Notes under the pieces: generated by a model
The model's database searches: none
Seen by the model: only the letters and a program-made list of their open reading frames with translations
What the model was told of the DNA's origin: nothing
Program-made: the position numbers and the translations under genes
Shown here: positions 1 through 9,165 of the stretch, piece after piece
Layout of the letters: the number at the start of each line of letters is the position of its first letter
Position numbering within the stretch: position 1 is the stretch's first letter
Assembly: GCA_963559585.1 (NCBI GenBank)
Contig: CAUWLJ010000058.1
Location: 1-22,604, forward strand
DNA: 22,604 bases
Direction of reading: 5' to 3'
From: Eisenbergiella sp963559585
Lineage (GTDB): Bacteria; Bacillota; Clostridia; Lachnospirales; Lachnospiraceae

Positions 1-89
1 TGCAGAATAAGGAAATTTTTGTTTCGATATGCTTGAGGAAGTGGCAAACTCGGGAAACGGATAAAATATTGGGATAAAGGAAAAATTCG

Positions 90-118
90 TTGACGAATAC
101 GGGACAGGGTGCTATGAT
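90..118 (+). promoter_or_regulatory. Promoter of the maltodextrin operon
   Basis: TTGACG (90-95), a 17-base spacer and TATGAT (113-118) form a near-consensus vegetative promoter. The expected transcription start near 125 lies downstream of the TTG at 90 and the ATG at 114, so neither can be the translation start of the binding protein gene; this supports the ATG at 162. I saw no convincing cre site or clear LacI-type palindrome next to it. A weak 7-base direct repeat ACGAAAC, 10 bases apart, lies just downstream (about 127-144). Confidence 0.7.
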
Positions 119-161
119 CGTCTCAAACGAAACAATACGAAACTTTCGGAGGAAAAGGTGG

Positions 162-1394
162 ATGAAAAGAAAAGGATGGGCGATACTTCTGGCCGCATGT
201 ACGGCGGTCTGCAGCCTGGCCGGATGCGGAAGCGGGCCGCAGAGTGAAGCGGGGCAGGAAAAGGTGCGTCTGATGGTATGGTCGCCGTCAGAGGATCAAT
301 CGAAGGAAAGCGGAGAATGGCTACAGACGATGTGCAGATCCTTCGCACAGGAGAACCCTCAGTGGGACATCACGTTTGTCTACGGCGTGGCGGATGAAGC
401 AACGGCGGCTTCCCAGGTGGCACAGGATCCGGAGGCGAGTGCAGACGTTTTCATGTTTGCCAACGATACGCTGACAACGATGACGGATGCCAGCGCGCTG
501 GCAAAATTCGGCGGGATTTACCGGGAGGAAATTGAGGAGAACAATACGGAGGAGGTACTCAGATCCCTGACGATGAACGGAGAACTGTACGGTGTGCCGT
601 TTACCACCAACACCTGGTATATGTACTATGACAAGTCGGTGTTTTCCCAGGAGGATGTGAAGAACCTGGAGACTATGCTCTCAAAGGGAGTGGTGGCGTT
701 CCCGTTTGTGAATTCCTGGAACCTTCCGGCCTTCTATTTCGGAAACGGATGCACCCTCTTTGGGGACGGAACCGATGAGGCAAAGGGCGCGGATTTCGGA
801 GGGGAGAAAGCGGCGGAGGTCACTCATTACTTAATCGACCTGCTGGAAAATCCGAATTTCAAGATCGACGCGGACGGATCCGGTATCGCCGGACTCAGGG
901 ACGGAAGTATTCACGCCATGTTTTCCGGTTCCTGGGATGCCAATAACGTAAAGGAGGCTCTGGGCGAAAACATGGGAGTGGCGGCACTTCCCACGTATAC
1001 ACTGAACGGTGTGGAGAAACAGATGTATTCCTACGCAGGGAGTAAGGCGATCGGGGTGAATCCCAATGCGGAAAATATGGAAGCGGCGGTGAAGCTGGCG
1101 GTCTATCTGGGCGGCGAGGAAGCCCAGCGGGCTCATTATGAGCTGCGGAATGTGATTCCCTGCCATACGAAGCTTCTGGAGGACGAGACTATCGCGGCAG
1201 ACCCGGTGGTGAGAGCGCAGAATGATACGTTTAACCGCACATCCGTGCTTCAGCCGTTCGTGCCCAAAATGAACAACTGCTGGGTGCCTGTGGAGAACAT
1301 GGGGAAAGGAATCCGGAACGGGAGCGTTACCCATGAAAATGCGGATGAGCAGACGGAAGCGATGAATGAGGCGATGAACAGCGACGGGATCTGA
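162..1394 (+). CDS. Maltose/maltodextrin ABC transporter substrate-binding lipoprotein
   Basis: Binds malto-oligosaccharides outside the membrane and delivers them to the permeases encoded next. The start is set at ATG 162, nine bases after GGAGG (148-152); longer in-frame forms begin at or upstream of the likely transcription start. The 410-residue product opens with a basic, hydrophobic signal peptide and a lipobox LAGC, with Cys22 as the expected lipidated residue, so it is anchored on the outer face of a Gram-positive membrane. The body has the usual family 1 solute-binding layout (LMVWSP strand near the N-terminus, a VPFTTNTWYMYYDKSVF segment, FSGSWDA in the second lobe). Sugar specificity is inferred from the five downstream alpha-glucan enzymes, not from the binding site. 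It is first in the operon, 48 bases before the first permease. Confidence 0.9.
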   Translation: MKRKGWAILLAACTAVCSLAGCGSGPQSEAGQEKVRLMVWSPSEDQSKESGEWLQTMCRSFAQENPQWDITFVYGVADEATAASQVAQDPEASADVFMFANDTLTTMTDASALAKFGGIYREEIEENNTEEVLRSLTMNGELYGVPFTTNTWYMYYDKSVFSQEDVKNLETMLSKGVVAFPFVNSWNLPAFYFGNGCTLFGDGTDEAKGADFGGEKAAEVTHYLIDLLENPNFKIDADGSGIAGLRDGSIHAMFSGSWDANNVKEALGENMGVAALPTYTLNGVEKQMYSYAGSKAIGVNPNAENMEAAVKLAVYLGGEEAQRAHYELRNVIPCHTKLLEDETIAADPVVRAQNDTFNRTSVLQPFVPKMNNCWVPVENMGKGIRNGSVTHENADEQTEAMNEAMNSDGI

Positions 1395-1442
1395 CGGAGC
1401 AAAGGGACGGATCAAGGGGAGCTTATTAAGGAGAGAGGAAAG

Positions 1443-2822
1443 ATGAGATTGTATGCAAAACGGGTGAACGAGTTTCCTACACCCTATACCTGTACAAAGG
1501 CGATCAGGGACGGCGGTCTGGAAACGAAGCTGTCCATGCTGGTGATGGGACTTGGCAATTTTGTCCATGGGCAGAGGATAAAGGGACTTCTCTACCTGGC
1601 GCTGGAAACGGCGTATCTGGTGTTTATGGCCGTAGGCGGGATCGGTTTTTTGAAAATGCTGCCGGGGCTGGGAAGCGTACCCCAGAAGGAGATCTGGGAT
1701 GAGGCCAGTCAGGTTTACCGTTATGTGAAGGGAGACCAGTCCGTGCTGATCCTCCTTTACGGAGTGGCAACGGTACTGCTCAGCGTGTTGATGCTTCAGA
1801 CATGGCGGGGGGCGCTTCGCAGCGCCTATAAGGCGGAGTGCCTGGCAAAGGCGGGAAAGCATGTGAATACGTTTGCGGAGGATCTGAAATCCCTGCTTCA
1901 CGAAAATCTGCACCGTCTTCTCATGACGCCTCCGATGATCTTTATTTTCGGGTTCACCATCCTGCCGCTGATCTTCATGATCTGCATGGCGTTTACCAAC
2001 TACAGTAAGCTGGGCAACCATCTGATGCTGTTTGACTGGGTAGGGCTGGAGAATTTTAGGACGCTGTTTGACGCGGACAGTATCCTGGGAAGCACCTTCT
2101 GGTCGGTGCTGGCATGGACGCTGGTGTGGGCGTTCTTCGCCACGTTCAGCAACTACATCTTCGGTATGATACTGGCGATCGTGATCAACCGGAAGGAGAC
2201 GAGGGCAAAGGGCTTCTGGCGGTTCTGCTTCGTCCTTTCCTGTGCCGTTCCCATGTTCGTCTCCCTCCTGATCATGAGAACCATGCTTCAGCCGGAGGGT
2301 GCGGTGAACGTGCTTCTGCGTAATCTGGGCTGGATTGCTCAGGACGCAAGCCTGCCCTTCTTTACCGACCCGGTCTGGGCGAAGGTGACGGTGATCGTGG
2401 TCAATATCTGGGTGGGAGTGCCCTATACCCTGCTGCAGCTGACAGGAGTGCTTCAGAACATCCCGGCAGATATTTATGAGGCAGCCAGGGTGGACGGAGC
2501 CAATGCGGTGCAGATCTTTTTTAAGATCACCCTGCCCTACATGCTGTATGTGACGACGCCATACCTCATAGCCACCTTTACGGGAAATGTGAATAACTTC
2601 AACGTCATTTACCTGCTGTCCGGAGGTGATCCGGTTACGGATCTGTCCTCCACGGCGGGAAGCACGGATCTGCTGGTAACGTGGCTGTATAAACTGACGA
2701 TAGACAAGCAGTATTACAATATCGGCGCGGTCATCGGTCTGCTGACGTTCGTGATCCTGGCGGTGGGAGCGCTGTTTACCTACCGCAGAAGCAGATCGTA
2801 TAAAGAAGAAGGGGGATTCTAA
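1443..2822 (+). CDS. Maltodextrin ABC transporter permease, MalF type
   Basis: Membrane permease that pairs with the next gene product to form the sugar channel. It has 459 residues. The N-terminal 110 or so residues carry two extra hydrophobic segments, and a loop follows before the six-helix core; this long form is usual for MalF/MdxF and not for short sugar permeases. The cytoplasmic EAA loop that contacts the ATPase is present as EAARVDGA near residue 346, followed by FFKITLP. The ATG at 1443 follows AAGGAGAGAGG at good spacing. The stop lies two bases before the next start, so the two permeases are probably translationally coupled. No ATPase gene is present; a shared MsmK-type ATPase is the likely partner (inference). 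Confidence 0.9.
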   Translation: MRLYAKRVNEFPTPYTCTKAIRDGGLETKLSMLVMGLGNFVHGQRIKGLLYLALETAYLVFMAVGGIGFLKMLPGLGSVPQKEIWDEASQVYRYVKGDQSVLILLYGVATVLLSVLMLQTWRGALRSAYKAECLAKAGKHVNTFAEDLKSLLHENLHRLLMTPPMIFIFGFTILPLIFMICMAFTNYSKLGNHLMLFDWVGLENFRTLFDADSILGSTFWSVLAWTLVWAFFATFSNYIFGMILAIVINRKETRAKGFWRFCFVLSCAVPMFVSLLIMRTMLQPEGAVNVLLRNLGWIAQDASLPFFTDPVWAKVTVIVVNIWVGVPYTLLQLTGVLQNIPADIYEAARVDGANAVQIFFKITLPYMLYVTTPYLIATFTGNVNNFNVIYLLSGGDPVTDLSSTAGSTDLLVTWLYKLTIDKQYYNIGAVIGLLTFVILAVGALFTYRRSRSYKEEGGF

Positions 2823-2824
2823 GG

Positions 2825-3697
2825 ATGAGCGGGAAAAGAATACATCGTGCAAAGAGAAAACGAGCAGTCAGCAATGCGATCGTGCACAGCGTTCTGGCCG
2901 TACTTGCGGCGGTCTGGGTGTTTCCGATCCTCTGGGTGGTGCTCACCAGCTTCCGGGCGGAGAAGGGGTCCTATGTTTCCACTTTCTTTCCCCAGTCCTT
3001 TACGCTGGACAATTACGCAAGGCTGTTTACGGATACCACGATCCTGAACTTTCCGCAAATGTTTGCCAACACACTGATTATCGCGGTCTGCTCCTGCATT
3101 CTGGCCACATTTTATACCCTGTCCGTGTCCTACTGCCTGTCCAGGCTGCGGTTTAAGCTGCGTAAGCCCTATATGAACATGGCGATGATCCTGGGGCTGT
3201 TTCCCGGCTTCATGTCCATGGTGGCGGTGTATTTTATCCTGAAAGCCATGGGGCTGACCGAGGGAAATCTGATCCGCCTTGCCTTGATCCTGGTCTACTC
3301 GGGAGGCGCGGGACTGGGCTTCCAGATTGCCAAAGGTTTTTTTGACACCATTCCTATGGCAATCGATGAGGCGGCGCTTCTGGACGGGTGCACGAAATGG
3401 CAGATCTTCTGGAAAATCACCCTGCCTCTGAGCAGACCCATCATCATTTACACAGTGCTCACCGCTTTCATGGCTCCCTGGCTGGATTTTATTTTTGCCA
3501 AGGTGATCTGCCGGGCAAATTCGGATCAGTATACCATCGCCATCGGACTGTGGAAGATGCTGGAAAAAGAGTATATTGACAGCTGGTACACCAGCTTCGC
3601 GGCAGGCGCGGTGCTGATCTCCATACCGATTGCCATTTTGTTCCTGTGTATGCAGAAATTCTATGTGGATGGAGTATCGGGAGCGGTTAAGGGCTGA
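2825..3697 (+). CDS. Maltodextrin ABC transporter permease, MalG type
   Basis: Second half of the sugar channel. The 290 residues match the usual length for MalG/MdxG. A first transmembrane helix lies near residues 15-40, and the binding-protein-dependent transport core follows with the EAA loop EAALLDGC near residue 182 and the following FWKITLPLSRP. The stop codon overlaps an ATG at 3697 by one base, in the frame of the pullulanase gene. That ATG is only one of several possible pullulanase starts, because a repeat element has been inserted, or has evolved, right at this junction. Confidence 0.9.
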   Translation: MSGKRIHRAKRKRAVSNAIVHSVLAVLAAVWVFPILWVVLTSFRAEKGSYVSTFFPQSFTLDNYARLFTDTTILNFPQMFANTLIIAVCSCILATFYTLSVSYCLSRLRFKLRKPYMNMAMILGLFPGFMSMVAVYFILKAMGLTEGNLIRLALILVYSGGAGLGFQIAKGFFDTIPMAIDEAALLDGCTKWQIFWKITLPLSRPIIIYTVLTAFMAPWLDFIFAKVICRANSDQYTIAIGLWKMLEKEYIDSWYTSFAAGAVLISIPIAILFLCMQKFYVDGVSGAVKG

Positions 3698-3723
3698 TGA
3701 AGGAAGGGAAAGCAGTCAGCAGC

Positions 3724-3782
3724 TTTGTGCCGGAGCGTCACAAAACTGTGTGGATACCGCGGCCGAAGCTGAAACGCTCCGG
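3724..3782. repeat. Dispersed palindromic element, copy 1, at the 5' end of the pullulanase gene
   Basis: A 21-base block (3724-3744) reads TTTGTG, CCGGAGCGT, CACAAA, with outer 6-base arms complementary to each other. Its centre CCGGAGCGT (3730-3738) is complementary to ACGCTCCGG at 3774-3782, giving a 9-bp arm pair around 35 bases. The same 21-base block and the same closing arm occur at 16982-17067, upstream of the phosphoglycerate-mutase-like gene. In both places the closing arm runs straight into a Shine-Dalgarno-like run and a start codon. The interiors of the two copies differ. Confidence 0.75.
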
Positions 3783-3795
3783 CATGGAGGGAAGA

Positions 3796-5751
3796 ATGAA
3801 GAAGACGGCGGCAGAATGGAAGGCATTCTACAGAACAGAGCAGTTTGAAGCTGAGTGGACGGATGAAAATGCGGCGCTTGGGATGGAGTGCTCAGGAACG
3901 GGAACCCGGTTCCGGCTGTGGAGCCCTGCGGCAGAGCGGGTAGAAATTCGTTTTTATAAGGAAGGAAGGGGAGGAAAAGCCTGGGAGACCCATGCCATGT
4001 TGCGCCTGGAAAAGGGGATCTGGTCTTATGAGACGGCACGATGCCTGCACGGAGTATATTATGATTTCCTGCTGAACATAGAGGGGGAGGACGTGAGAAG
4101 CGCCGACCCTTATGCCAGGGCATGCGGCGTCAACGGAGAGCGCAGCATGGCGGTGGAGCTGGGACGCACGGATCCGGAAGGATGGGAGCTGGACAGAGCG
4201 CCGGACAGAGAACGGGAGCAGATCATCTATGAACTTCATGTAAAGGAGTTTTCCTGGGATACCTCCGGCGGATTCCCTGAAGAAGTAAGAGGCACGTACA
4301 GGGCGTTCTGCTGCGGAGACACCACGCTGCATGGGGAGGGAGGGATTCCCACAGGACTTTCCCATCTGAAGCGGCTGGGAGTGAATCATATCCAGATCAT
4401 GCCCATGTACGATTACGGTTCGGTGAAGGAAGACGGAAAAAGGGAAGAATTCAACTGGGGATACGATCCGGTGAACTACAACGTGCCGGAGGGCTCCTAT
4501 TCTTCCGATGCGTTTCACGGCGAAGTCCGTATCCGGGAGCTGAAGGAGGCGGTTCAGTCCCTCCACCGTCAGGGCTTCCGCGTCATCATGGATGTGGTCT
4601 ACAATCACACCTATTCTCTGGATTCCTGGTTTCAGCGGACGGTTCCCTGGTACTTCTACCGGGTATGGGAGGATGGCACAATCTCCAACGGCTCCGGCTG
4701 TGGAAATGACGTGGCAAGCGAGCAGCCCATGTGCGCCAGGTACATTTTGGAATCGGTGCTGTACTGGGCGCAGGAGTACCATATCGATGGCTTTCGGTTC
4801 GATCTGATGGGGCTTCTGGATGTGGAGCTGATGAACCGGATCCGGACGGCGCTGGATGAACGCTTTGGAAAAGGGGAGAAGCTGGTATTTGGGGAACCCT
4901 GGAGAGCGGGGCCTACAGCCATAGAGCGGAATGGGATTTTGGCGGACAAGGAGCATATCGGTCTGCTGAAAGAAGGGATCGGCATGTTTTCAGACGATAC
5001 AAGGGATGCTGTAAAGGGCTCGGTGTTTGAGGCGGAGGAGCCTGGCTTCGTCAACGGAGGAAGCGGACTGGAGGAGGAGATCCTGCAGTCCGTGCGGGCC
5101 TGGTGCAGAACGGAAGGGGGCGGTGTGACAACGCCCTCCCGTATCATTTCTTATGTTTCCGCCCATGATAACCACACTTTGTGGGATAAGCTGACGGAAA
5201 CAACGGATGACGAGGCGTTAAGGCGGAAGCAGTATCGCCTGGCGGCCGGTATCTGCCTGACCTGCCAGGGAACGCCCTTCCTTTTGTCGGGAGAAGAATT
5301 TGCCAGGACGAAGGGCGGAGACGACAATTCCTACAACGCTCCCATAGCCGTCAACAGGCTGGACTGGGGACTGCTCTGCCGGGAAAAGGAGCTGGCGGCC
5401 TGGTATCAGGGGCTGATTGCGCTGAGAAAACAGCTTCCCGGTCTGTGTGACAAGACCGCAGACGCCGGAAAACGGATCTGCACCTTGTGGAAAAAGAAGG
5501 GCTGCGTGGGCTTTTCCGTTGACAACAGGGAAACGGGAAGGGCGTCGGAAGGCTCCTGGGAGACCTTATGTATCGTATATAACGCCAGACAGCGGGAAAC
5601 CATGATAGAACTGCCGGAGGGCCGCTGGGAAATTCTTGCGGACGGAGAAGACAGCTTCCGGTGGAAGCATCCTGAGGGATGGACGGGAAAATGCAAGGCG
5701 GCTCCGGTGAGCATCCTGATATTGGGACAGAAAGGAAAAGAACCGTTATGA
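3796..5751 (+). CDS. pulA: Type I pullulanase (GH13), cytoplasmic
   Basis: Hydrolyses alpha-1,6 branch points in imported maltodextrins or glycogen fragments. The type I signature YNWGYDP is present as FNWGYDP at residues 219-225 of the 651-residue form. Catalytic residues expected for GH13 are visible: Asp336 (FRFDLMG, nucleophile), Glu367 (VFGEPW, acid/base) and Asp458 (SAHDNHTLWDKL). An N-terminal beta domain (CBM48-like, RFRLWSPAAERVEIRFY) precedes the barrel. No signal peptide is seen. The start is uncertain: ATG 3796 has GGAGGG (3786-3791) just upstream, while the ATG at 3697 overlaps the permease stop and would add 33 residues translated through a repeat element; those residues do not resemble pullulanase. 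ATG 3784 is also possible. The stop overlaps the next ATG by four bases. Confidence 0.9.
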   Translation: MKKTAAEWKAFYRTEQFEAEWTDENAALGMECSGTGTRFRLWSPAAERVEIRFYKEGRGGKAWETHAMLRLEKGIWSYETARCLHGVYYDFLLNIEGEDVRSADPYARACGVNGERSMAVELGRTDPEGWELDRAPDREREQIIYELHVKEFSWDTSGGFPEEVRGTYRAFCCGDTTLHGEGGIPTGLSHLKRLGVNHIQIMPMYDYGSVKEDGKREEFNWGYDPVNYNVPEGSYSSDAFHGEVRIRELKEAVQSLHRQGFRVIMDVVYNHTYSLDSWFQRTVPWYFYRVWEDGTISNGSGCGNDVASEQPMCARYILESVLYWAQEYHIDGFRFDLMGLLDVELMNRIRTALDERFGKGEKLVFGEPWRAGPTAIERNGILADKEHIGLLKEGIGMFSDDTRDAVKGSVFEAEEPGFVNGGSGLEEEILQSVRAWCRTEGGGVTTPSRIISYVSAHDNHTLWDKLTETTDDEALRRKQYRLAAGICLTCQGTPFLLSGEEFARTKGGDDNSYNAPIAVNRLDWGLLCREKELAAWYQGLIALRKQLPGLCDKTADAGKRICTLWKKKGCVGFSVDNRETGRASEGSWETLCIVYNARQRETMIELPEGRWEILADGEDSFRWKHPEGWTGKCKAAPVSILILGQKGKEPL

Positions 5752-7688
5752 AATGGATTTATGGAAAACAGGATTGGAAAACACTGGAGCGGGGGCTGGA
5801 AAACTGCTATTTGATGACGAATGGACTGGGCGGTTTTTCCTCTCTGACCATGACAGGGGCGGTTTCCAGAAACGACCATGCGGTGCTGATGGCCTGCATC
5901 ACGGCCCCCAACTGCAGAGTCAGCCTGATCCACCGGATGAAGGAGGAGGTGCTGTGGGAGGATGGAGAAACCAATGTGCTTTCTACCCAGGAATTTAAGG
6001 AAAAAGAGCCGGAGGACGGATACCGGTATCTGAGCGCGTTCGTATATGAAGATACTCCGGTGTGGATGTACCACATCCACGGTGCACAGATCCGGAAGGA
6101 GCTGGGGATGCCTCAGGAGAAAAATACGGCAGCCCTCCGGTATGAGATCGAGAACCGCAGCAGCCGCAGGCTTACCCTTGCAGTGACCCCCTTTTTCCAG
6201 TTCGCCCCCAAGGGGGAGGACATGGAGGAAGGCCAGAGTGTAACCTTCGACGGGGAACGGATCGAAAGCGGCGGGATGGAGCTTTATCTGAGAACCAACG
6301 GAAGGACGGAAGCCATACAGGAGCGGGAAGAATGCTATTTCTACCGATATGACGTCTGCGACGGCCGCAAGGCATACGGCCATGGAAGGGCCAATCACCG
6401 GATCCTGATAACGGTGAAGCCGGGACAGCGGGCGGTGCTGGAGGCGGTATATGAAATGGAGCCCTCCGGCATCAGTGCGGCAGAGCTGATAGAGGAGACG
6501 AAGCGGTACAGAAAAGGACTGGAGGCCCGTGCGGGCTTCGCCTCCCCCATGGCGGGGATGCTTTCCAAAAGTGCCAATCAGTTCATCTCCAGACGGGAAT
6601 CCACCAAAGGAGATACCATACTGGCAGGCTATCCCTTCTTTGAGGACTGGGGAAGGGATACGATGATTGCCCTCCCGGGGCTCTGCATTTCCACCGGGCA
6701 GTATGAAAAAGCAAAACGGATTCTGGAAACCTTTGCACAGAATGAGCGGGACGGGCTGATGCCGAACCTGTTTCCGGAGGGCGGAAAGGAACCGATGTAC
6801 AACACGGTGGATGCGGCGCTTCTTTTCATCAACTGCGTTTATCTCTACCATGAGGCGGCGAAGGATGGCGGGTTCGTAAGGAACGTGTATCCGGTGATGG
6901 AACGGATCATAAAGGGGTATCAGCAGGGAACCCTGTTCGGGATCCACATGGACAGCGACGGCCTGATCTGTGCCGGGGAGGGACTGGCTCAGGTGACCTG
7001 GATGGATGTGCGGGTGGGAGAGCTTCTGCCCACTCCCAGGCACGGCAAGCCGGTGGAGATCAATGCCTACTGGTACAATGCGCTGAGGATCATGGAATAT
7101 TTTGCCCTGAACCCAGAACAGAAGAAGGCGTACCGGGAGCTGGCTGAGCGGGTGAAGGCCTCCTTTAAGGAGCAGTTCTGGATGGAGGAAAAAAGCTGCC
7201 TGAAGGATGTGATTTCCCAAACGGCTGCGGACCGGCAGATCCGCTGCAATCAGATCTGGGCGCTGTCCATGCCCTTTACCATGCTGGAGCCGGAAAAGGA
7301 GCGCAGGGTGGTGGAGACGGTGTTTGAGAAGCTGTATACCCCCTACGGGCTGCGGACGCTGGAGGAAGCGGACGCCCAGTTCCATCCATACTATGAGGGT
7401 GAAATGGAACAGAGGGATATGGCCTATCACCAGGGAACCGTCTGGGTTTTTCCGCTGGGTGCGTATTATCTGGCATATTTGAAGGTTCATAACTACAGCG
7501 AGACTGCAGGGGAAACCGTGAGAGAGCAGCTGGAGGTATTGGAGAGCGCTCTCAGGGAGGGCTGTATCGGACAGCTCCCGGAGATCTATGACGGAGGCAA
7601 TCCGGTGTCCTCCAAGGGCTGCTTTGCCCAGGCTTGGAGTGTGGGAGAGCTGCTGAGGGTCTATGAACGGTTGGAGAGGAAAAGATGA
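5748..7688 (+). CDS. Glycogen debranching enzyme, GH133 amylo-alpha-1,6-glucosidase
   Basis: Releases glucose from alpha-1,6 branch stubs of glycogen-like oligosaccharides. The start at ATG 5748 overlaps the pullulanase stop (ATGA) and gives 646 residues; a longer in-frame form from 5679 would overlap 70 bases of pullulanase and lacks support. The N-terminal glucanotransferase-associated domain opens with the typical CYLMTNGLGGFSSLTM and SRNDHAVLMACI segments. The (alpha/alpha)6 catalytic domain shows YPFFEDWGRDTMIALPG (Asp304 in GRD) and the TWMDVRVGE...PVEINAYWYNAL block (Glu437). This is the short bacterial/archaeal form, not the large bifunctional eukaryotic enzyme. It ends in a four-base overlap with the glucanotransferase gene. 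Confidence 0.92.
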   Translation: MKWIYGKQDWKTLERGLENCYLMTNGLGGFSSLTMTGAVSRNDHAVLMACITAPNCRVSLIHRMKEEVLWEDGETNVLSTQEFKEKEPEDGYRYLSAFVYEDTPVWMYHIHGAQIRKELGMPQEKNTAALRYEIENRSSRRLTLAVTPFFQFAPKGEDMEEGQSVTFDGERIESGGMELYLRTNGRTEAIQEREECYFYRYDVCDGRKAYGHGRANHRILITVKPGQRAVLEAVYEMEPSGISAAELIEETKRYRKGLEARAGFASPMAGMLSKSANQFISRRESTKGDTILAGYPFFEDWGRDTMIALPGLCISTGQYEKAKRILETFAQNERDGLMPNLFPEGGKEPMYNTVDAALLFINCVYLYHEAAKDGGFVRNVYPVMERIIKGYQQGTLFGIHMDSDGLICAGEGLAQVTWMDVRVGELLPTPRHGKPVEINAYWYNALRIMEYFALNPEQKKAYRELAERVKASFKEQFWMEEKSCLKDVISQTAADRQIRCNQIWALSMPFTMLEPEKERRVVETVFEKLYTPYGLRTLEEADAQFHPYYEGEMEQRDMAYHQGTVWVFPLGAYYLAYLKVHNYSETAGETVREQLEVLESALREGCIGQLPEIYDGGNPVSSKGCFAQAWSVGELLRVYERLERKR

Positions 7689-9151
7689 GACAGAGTGGAA
7701 TTTTGATGCCCATAGCCTCCCTCCCGTCCCGAATGGGAGCGGGGGAGCTGGGGCAGGAGACGCGGCGCTTTCTGGCGCTTTTAAAGGAAAATGGTGTGAA
7801 GATCTGGCAGATTCTGCCCCTGAATCCGGTGGGATACGGCAATTCCCCCTATCAGCCCTATTCATCCTGTGCAGGGGATGAGCTGTACATCAGTCTGGAT
7901 GAGCTGTATGAGGACGGCCTGCTTCAGGAAAGGGCGGCCGGCTTCCGGGAGAGGAAAGTAAGGATCGATTATGAAGCGGTGCGCAGGCACAGGGAGCCTT
8001 ATTTAAGGGAAGCCTTTCAGGCGTTTTGCAGGCAGGGAAGGCAGCGGGAGAAGGCGTACCTGGAATTTACCGCACAGAGCTGGGTCTACGAATATGGGGC
8101 GTTTCGTGCCTTGAAGCGGGAGCAGGACGGCGCATGCTGGAACGATTGGAGCGGGGAATGGAAGCGCTGGCCGGAAACGAGGAGCGCACTGCCAAAGGAG
8201 GTCGAAGGAGAAGCGCAGTATCAGATGTTCCTCCAGTATGAATTCTTCGTGCAGTGGATGAAAATAAAAGAAGCAGCAAACGCGGACGGCATCCGGATCA
8301 TGGGAGACGTACCCTTCTATGTGGGTGTGGATTCCGTGGACGTATGGGCGGGAAAACAGAACTTCCTGCTGGATACGGACGGAAGACCCGTTTTTATAGC
8401 TGGAGTGCCTCCGGATTATTTCAGCGCCACCGGACAGAGATGGGGCAATCCCATTTATGACTGGGACTATCTGAAAAGAAATGGCTATCAGTTCTGGGTG
8501 GACAGGATTGCCTGCGCCAGCCGCCTGTTCGATATGGTTCGGATCGACCATTTCCGCGCCTTCGACACCTTCTGGAGGATACCGGCAGACTGCCCCACTG
8601 CTGTGGAAGGAGAATGGGTGGAGGCGCCTGGATATGAGGTTATCGACACGCTGAAGGAACGAATCCCACAGGTGGAGCTGGTGGCGGAGGATCTGGGCGA
8701 TCTGCGTCCGGAGGTTCTGGAGCTGAAGGAGCACTACCATCTGAAGGGAATGAAAATACAGATCTTTTCCCTGGACACAAAAGGGAAGTACGCTGATGAC
8801 TCTTTCCATGATGTGGAGAACATGATCGTGTACACAGGAACCCACGACAACGATACCCTGATGGAATGGTATGGGAAGCTGACCTGTGCGGAGAAAAGAA
8901 AACTGCGCAGATTTCTTGCGCGCCGGGGAATCCGGCAGGGAAGCGTCAAAGACCGTCTGATTGCCTATACGCTGAAGGGGCAGGCGGAGTATGCCGTTTT
9001 GCCCATGGCGGATGTTCTGGGGCTGGGAAAGGAAGGGCATCTGAATACGCCCGGAACGGTGGGCAGTCCCAACTGGGAGTGGCGTATGCCTGGGCTGTCC
9101 CCTGCGGAGGCGGAAATGAAACGATACCGAAACTTGTTCACATTCAGATAA
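7685..9151 (+). CDS. malQ: 4-alpha-glucanotransferase (amylomaltase), GH77
   Basis: Transfers alpha-1,4-glucan segments between maltodextrins, making longer chains and glucose. The product of 488 residues has the family opening SGILMPIASLPSRMGAGELG and the GYGNSPYQPYSS substrate-loop motif. The catalytic set is complete: Asp288 in VRIDHFRAFDTFW (nucleophile), Glu335 in ELVAEDLG (acid/base) and Asp388 in TGTHDNDTLMEW. The C-terminal TPGTVGSPNWEWRMP is the usual end of GH77. The start codon overlaps the previous stop by four bases (ATGA), which supports translational coupling. Chain lengthening here would feed substrates to the debranching and amylase enzymes on either side. Confidence 0.95.
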   Translation: MRQSGILMPIASLPSRMGAGELGQETRRFLALLKENGVKIWQILPLNPVGYGNSPYQPYSSCAGDELYISLDELYEDGLLQERAAGFRERKVRIDYEAVRRHREPYLREAFQAFCRQGRQREKAYLEFTAQSWVYEYGAFRALKREQDGACWNDWSGEWKRWPETRSALPKEVEGEAQYQMFLQYEFFVQWMKIKEAANADGIRIMGDVPFYVGVDSVDVWAGKQNFLLDTDGRPVFIAGVPPDYFSATGQRWGNPIYDWDYLKRNGYQFWVDRIACASRLFDMVRIDHFRAFDTFWRIPADCPTAVEGEWVEAPGYEVIDTLKERIPQVELVAEDLGDLRPEVLELKEHYHLKGMKIQIFSLDTKGKYADDSFHDVENMIVYTGTHDNDTLMEWYGKLTCAEKRKLRRFLARRGIRQGSVKDRLIAYTLKGQAEYAVLPMADVLGLGKEGHLNTPGTVGSPNWEWRMPGLSPAEAEMKRYRNLFTFR

Positions 9152-9165
9152 TGAAGGAGACAGAA

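Noticed and set aside
127..144. Direct repeat ACGAAAC as an operator for the maltodextrin operon
   Set aside because: Only seven bases, two copies, not palindromic; too weak to claim a regulator site.
831..2852. Long minus-strand open frame (673 residues) opposite the permease genes
   Set aside because: It lies antisense to two genes with clear transport motifs; its product is rich in His, Gln and Arg with no domain, as expected from the complement of GC-rich coding DNA.
5406..7865. Minus-strand open frame of 819 residues opposite the debranching enzyme
   Set aside because: Antisense to catalytic motifs of pullulanase and GH133, low-complexity His/Pro/Leu-rich product, no ribosome site.
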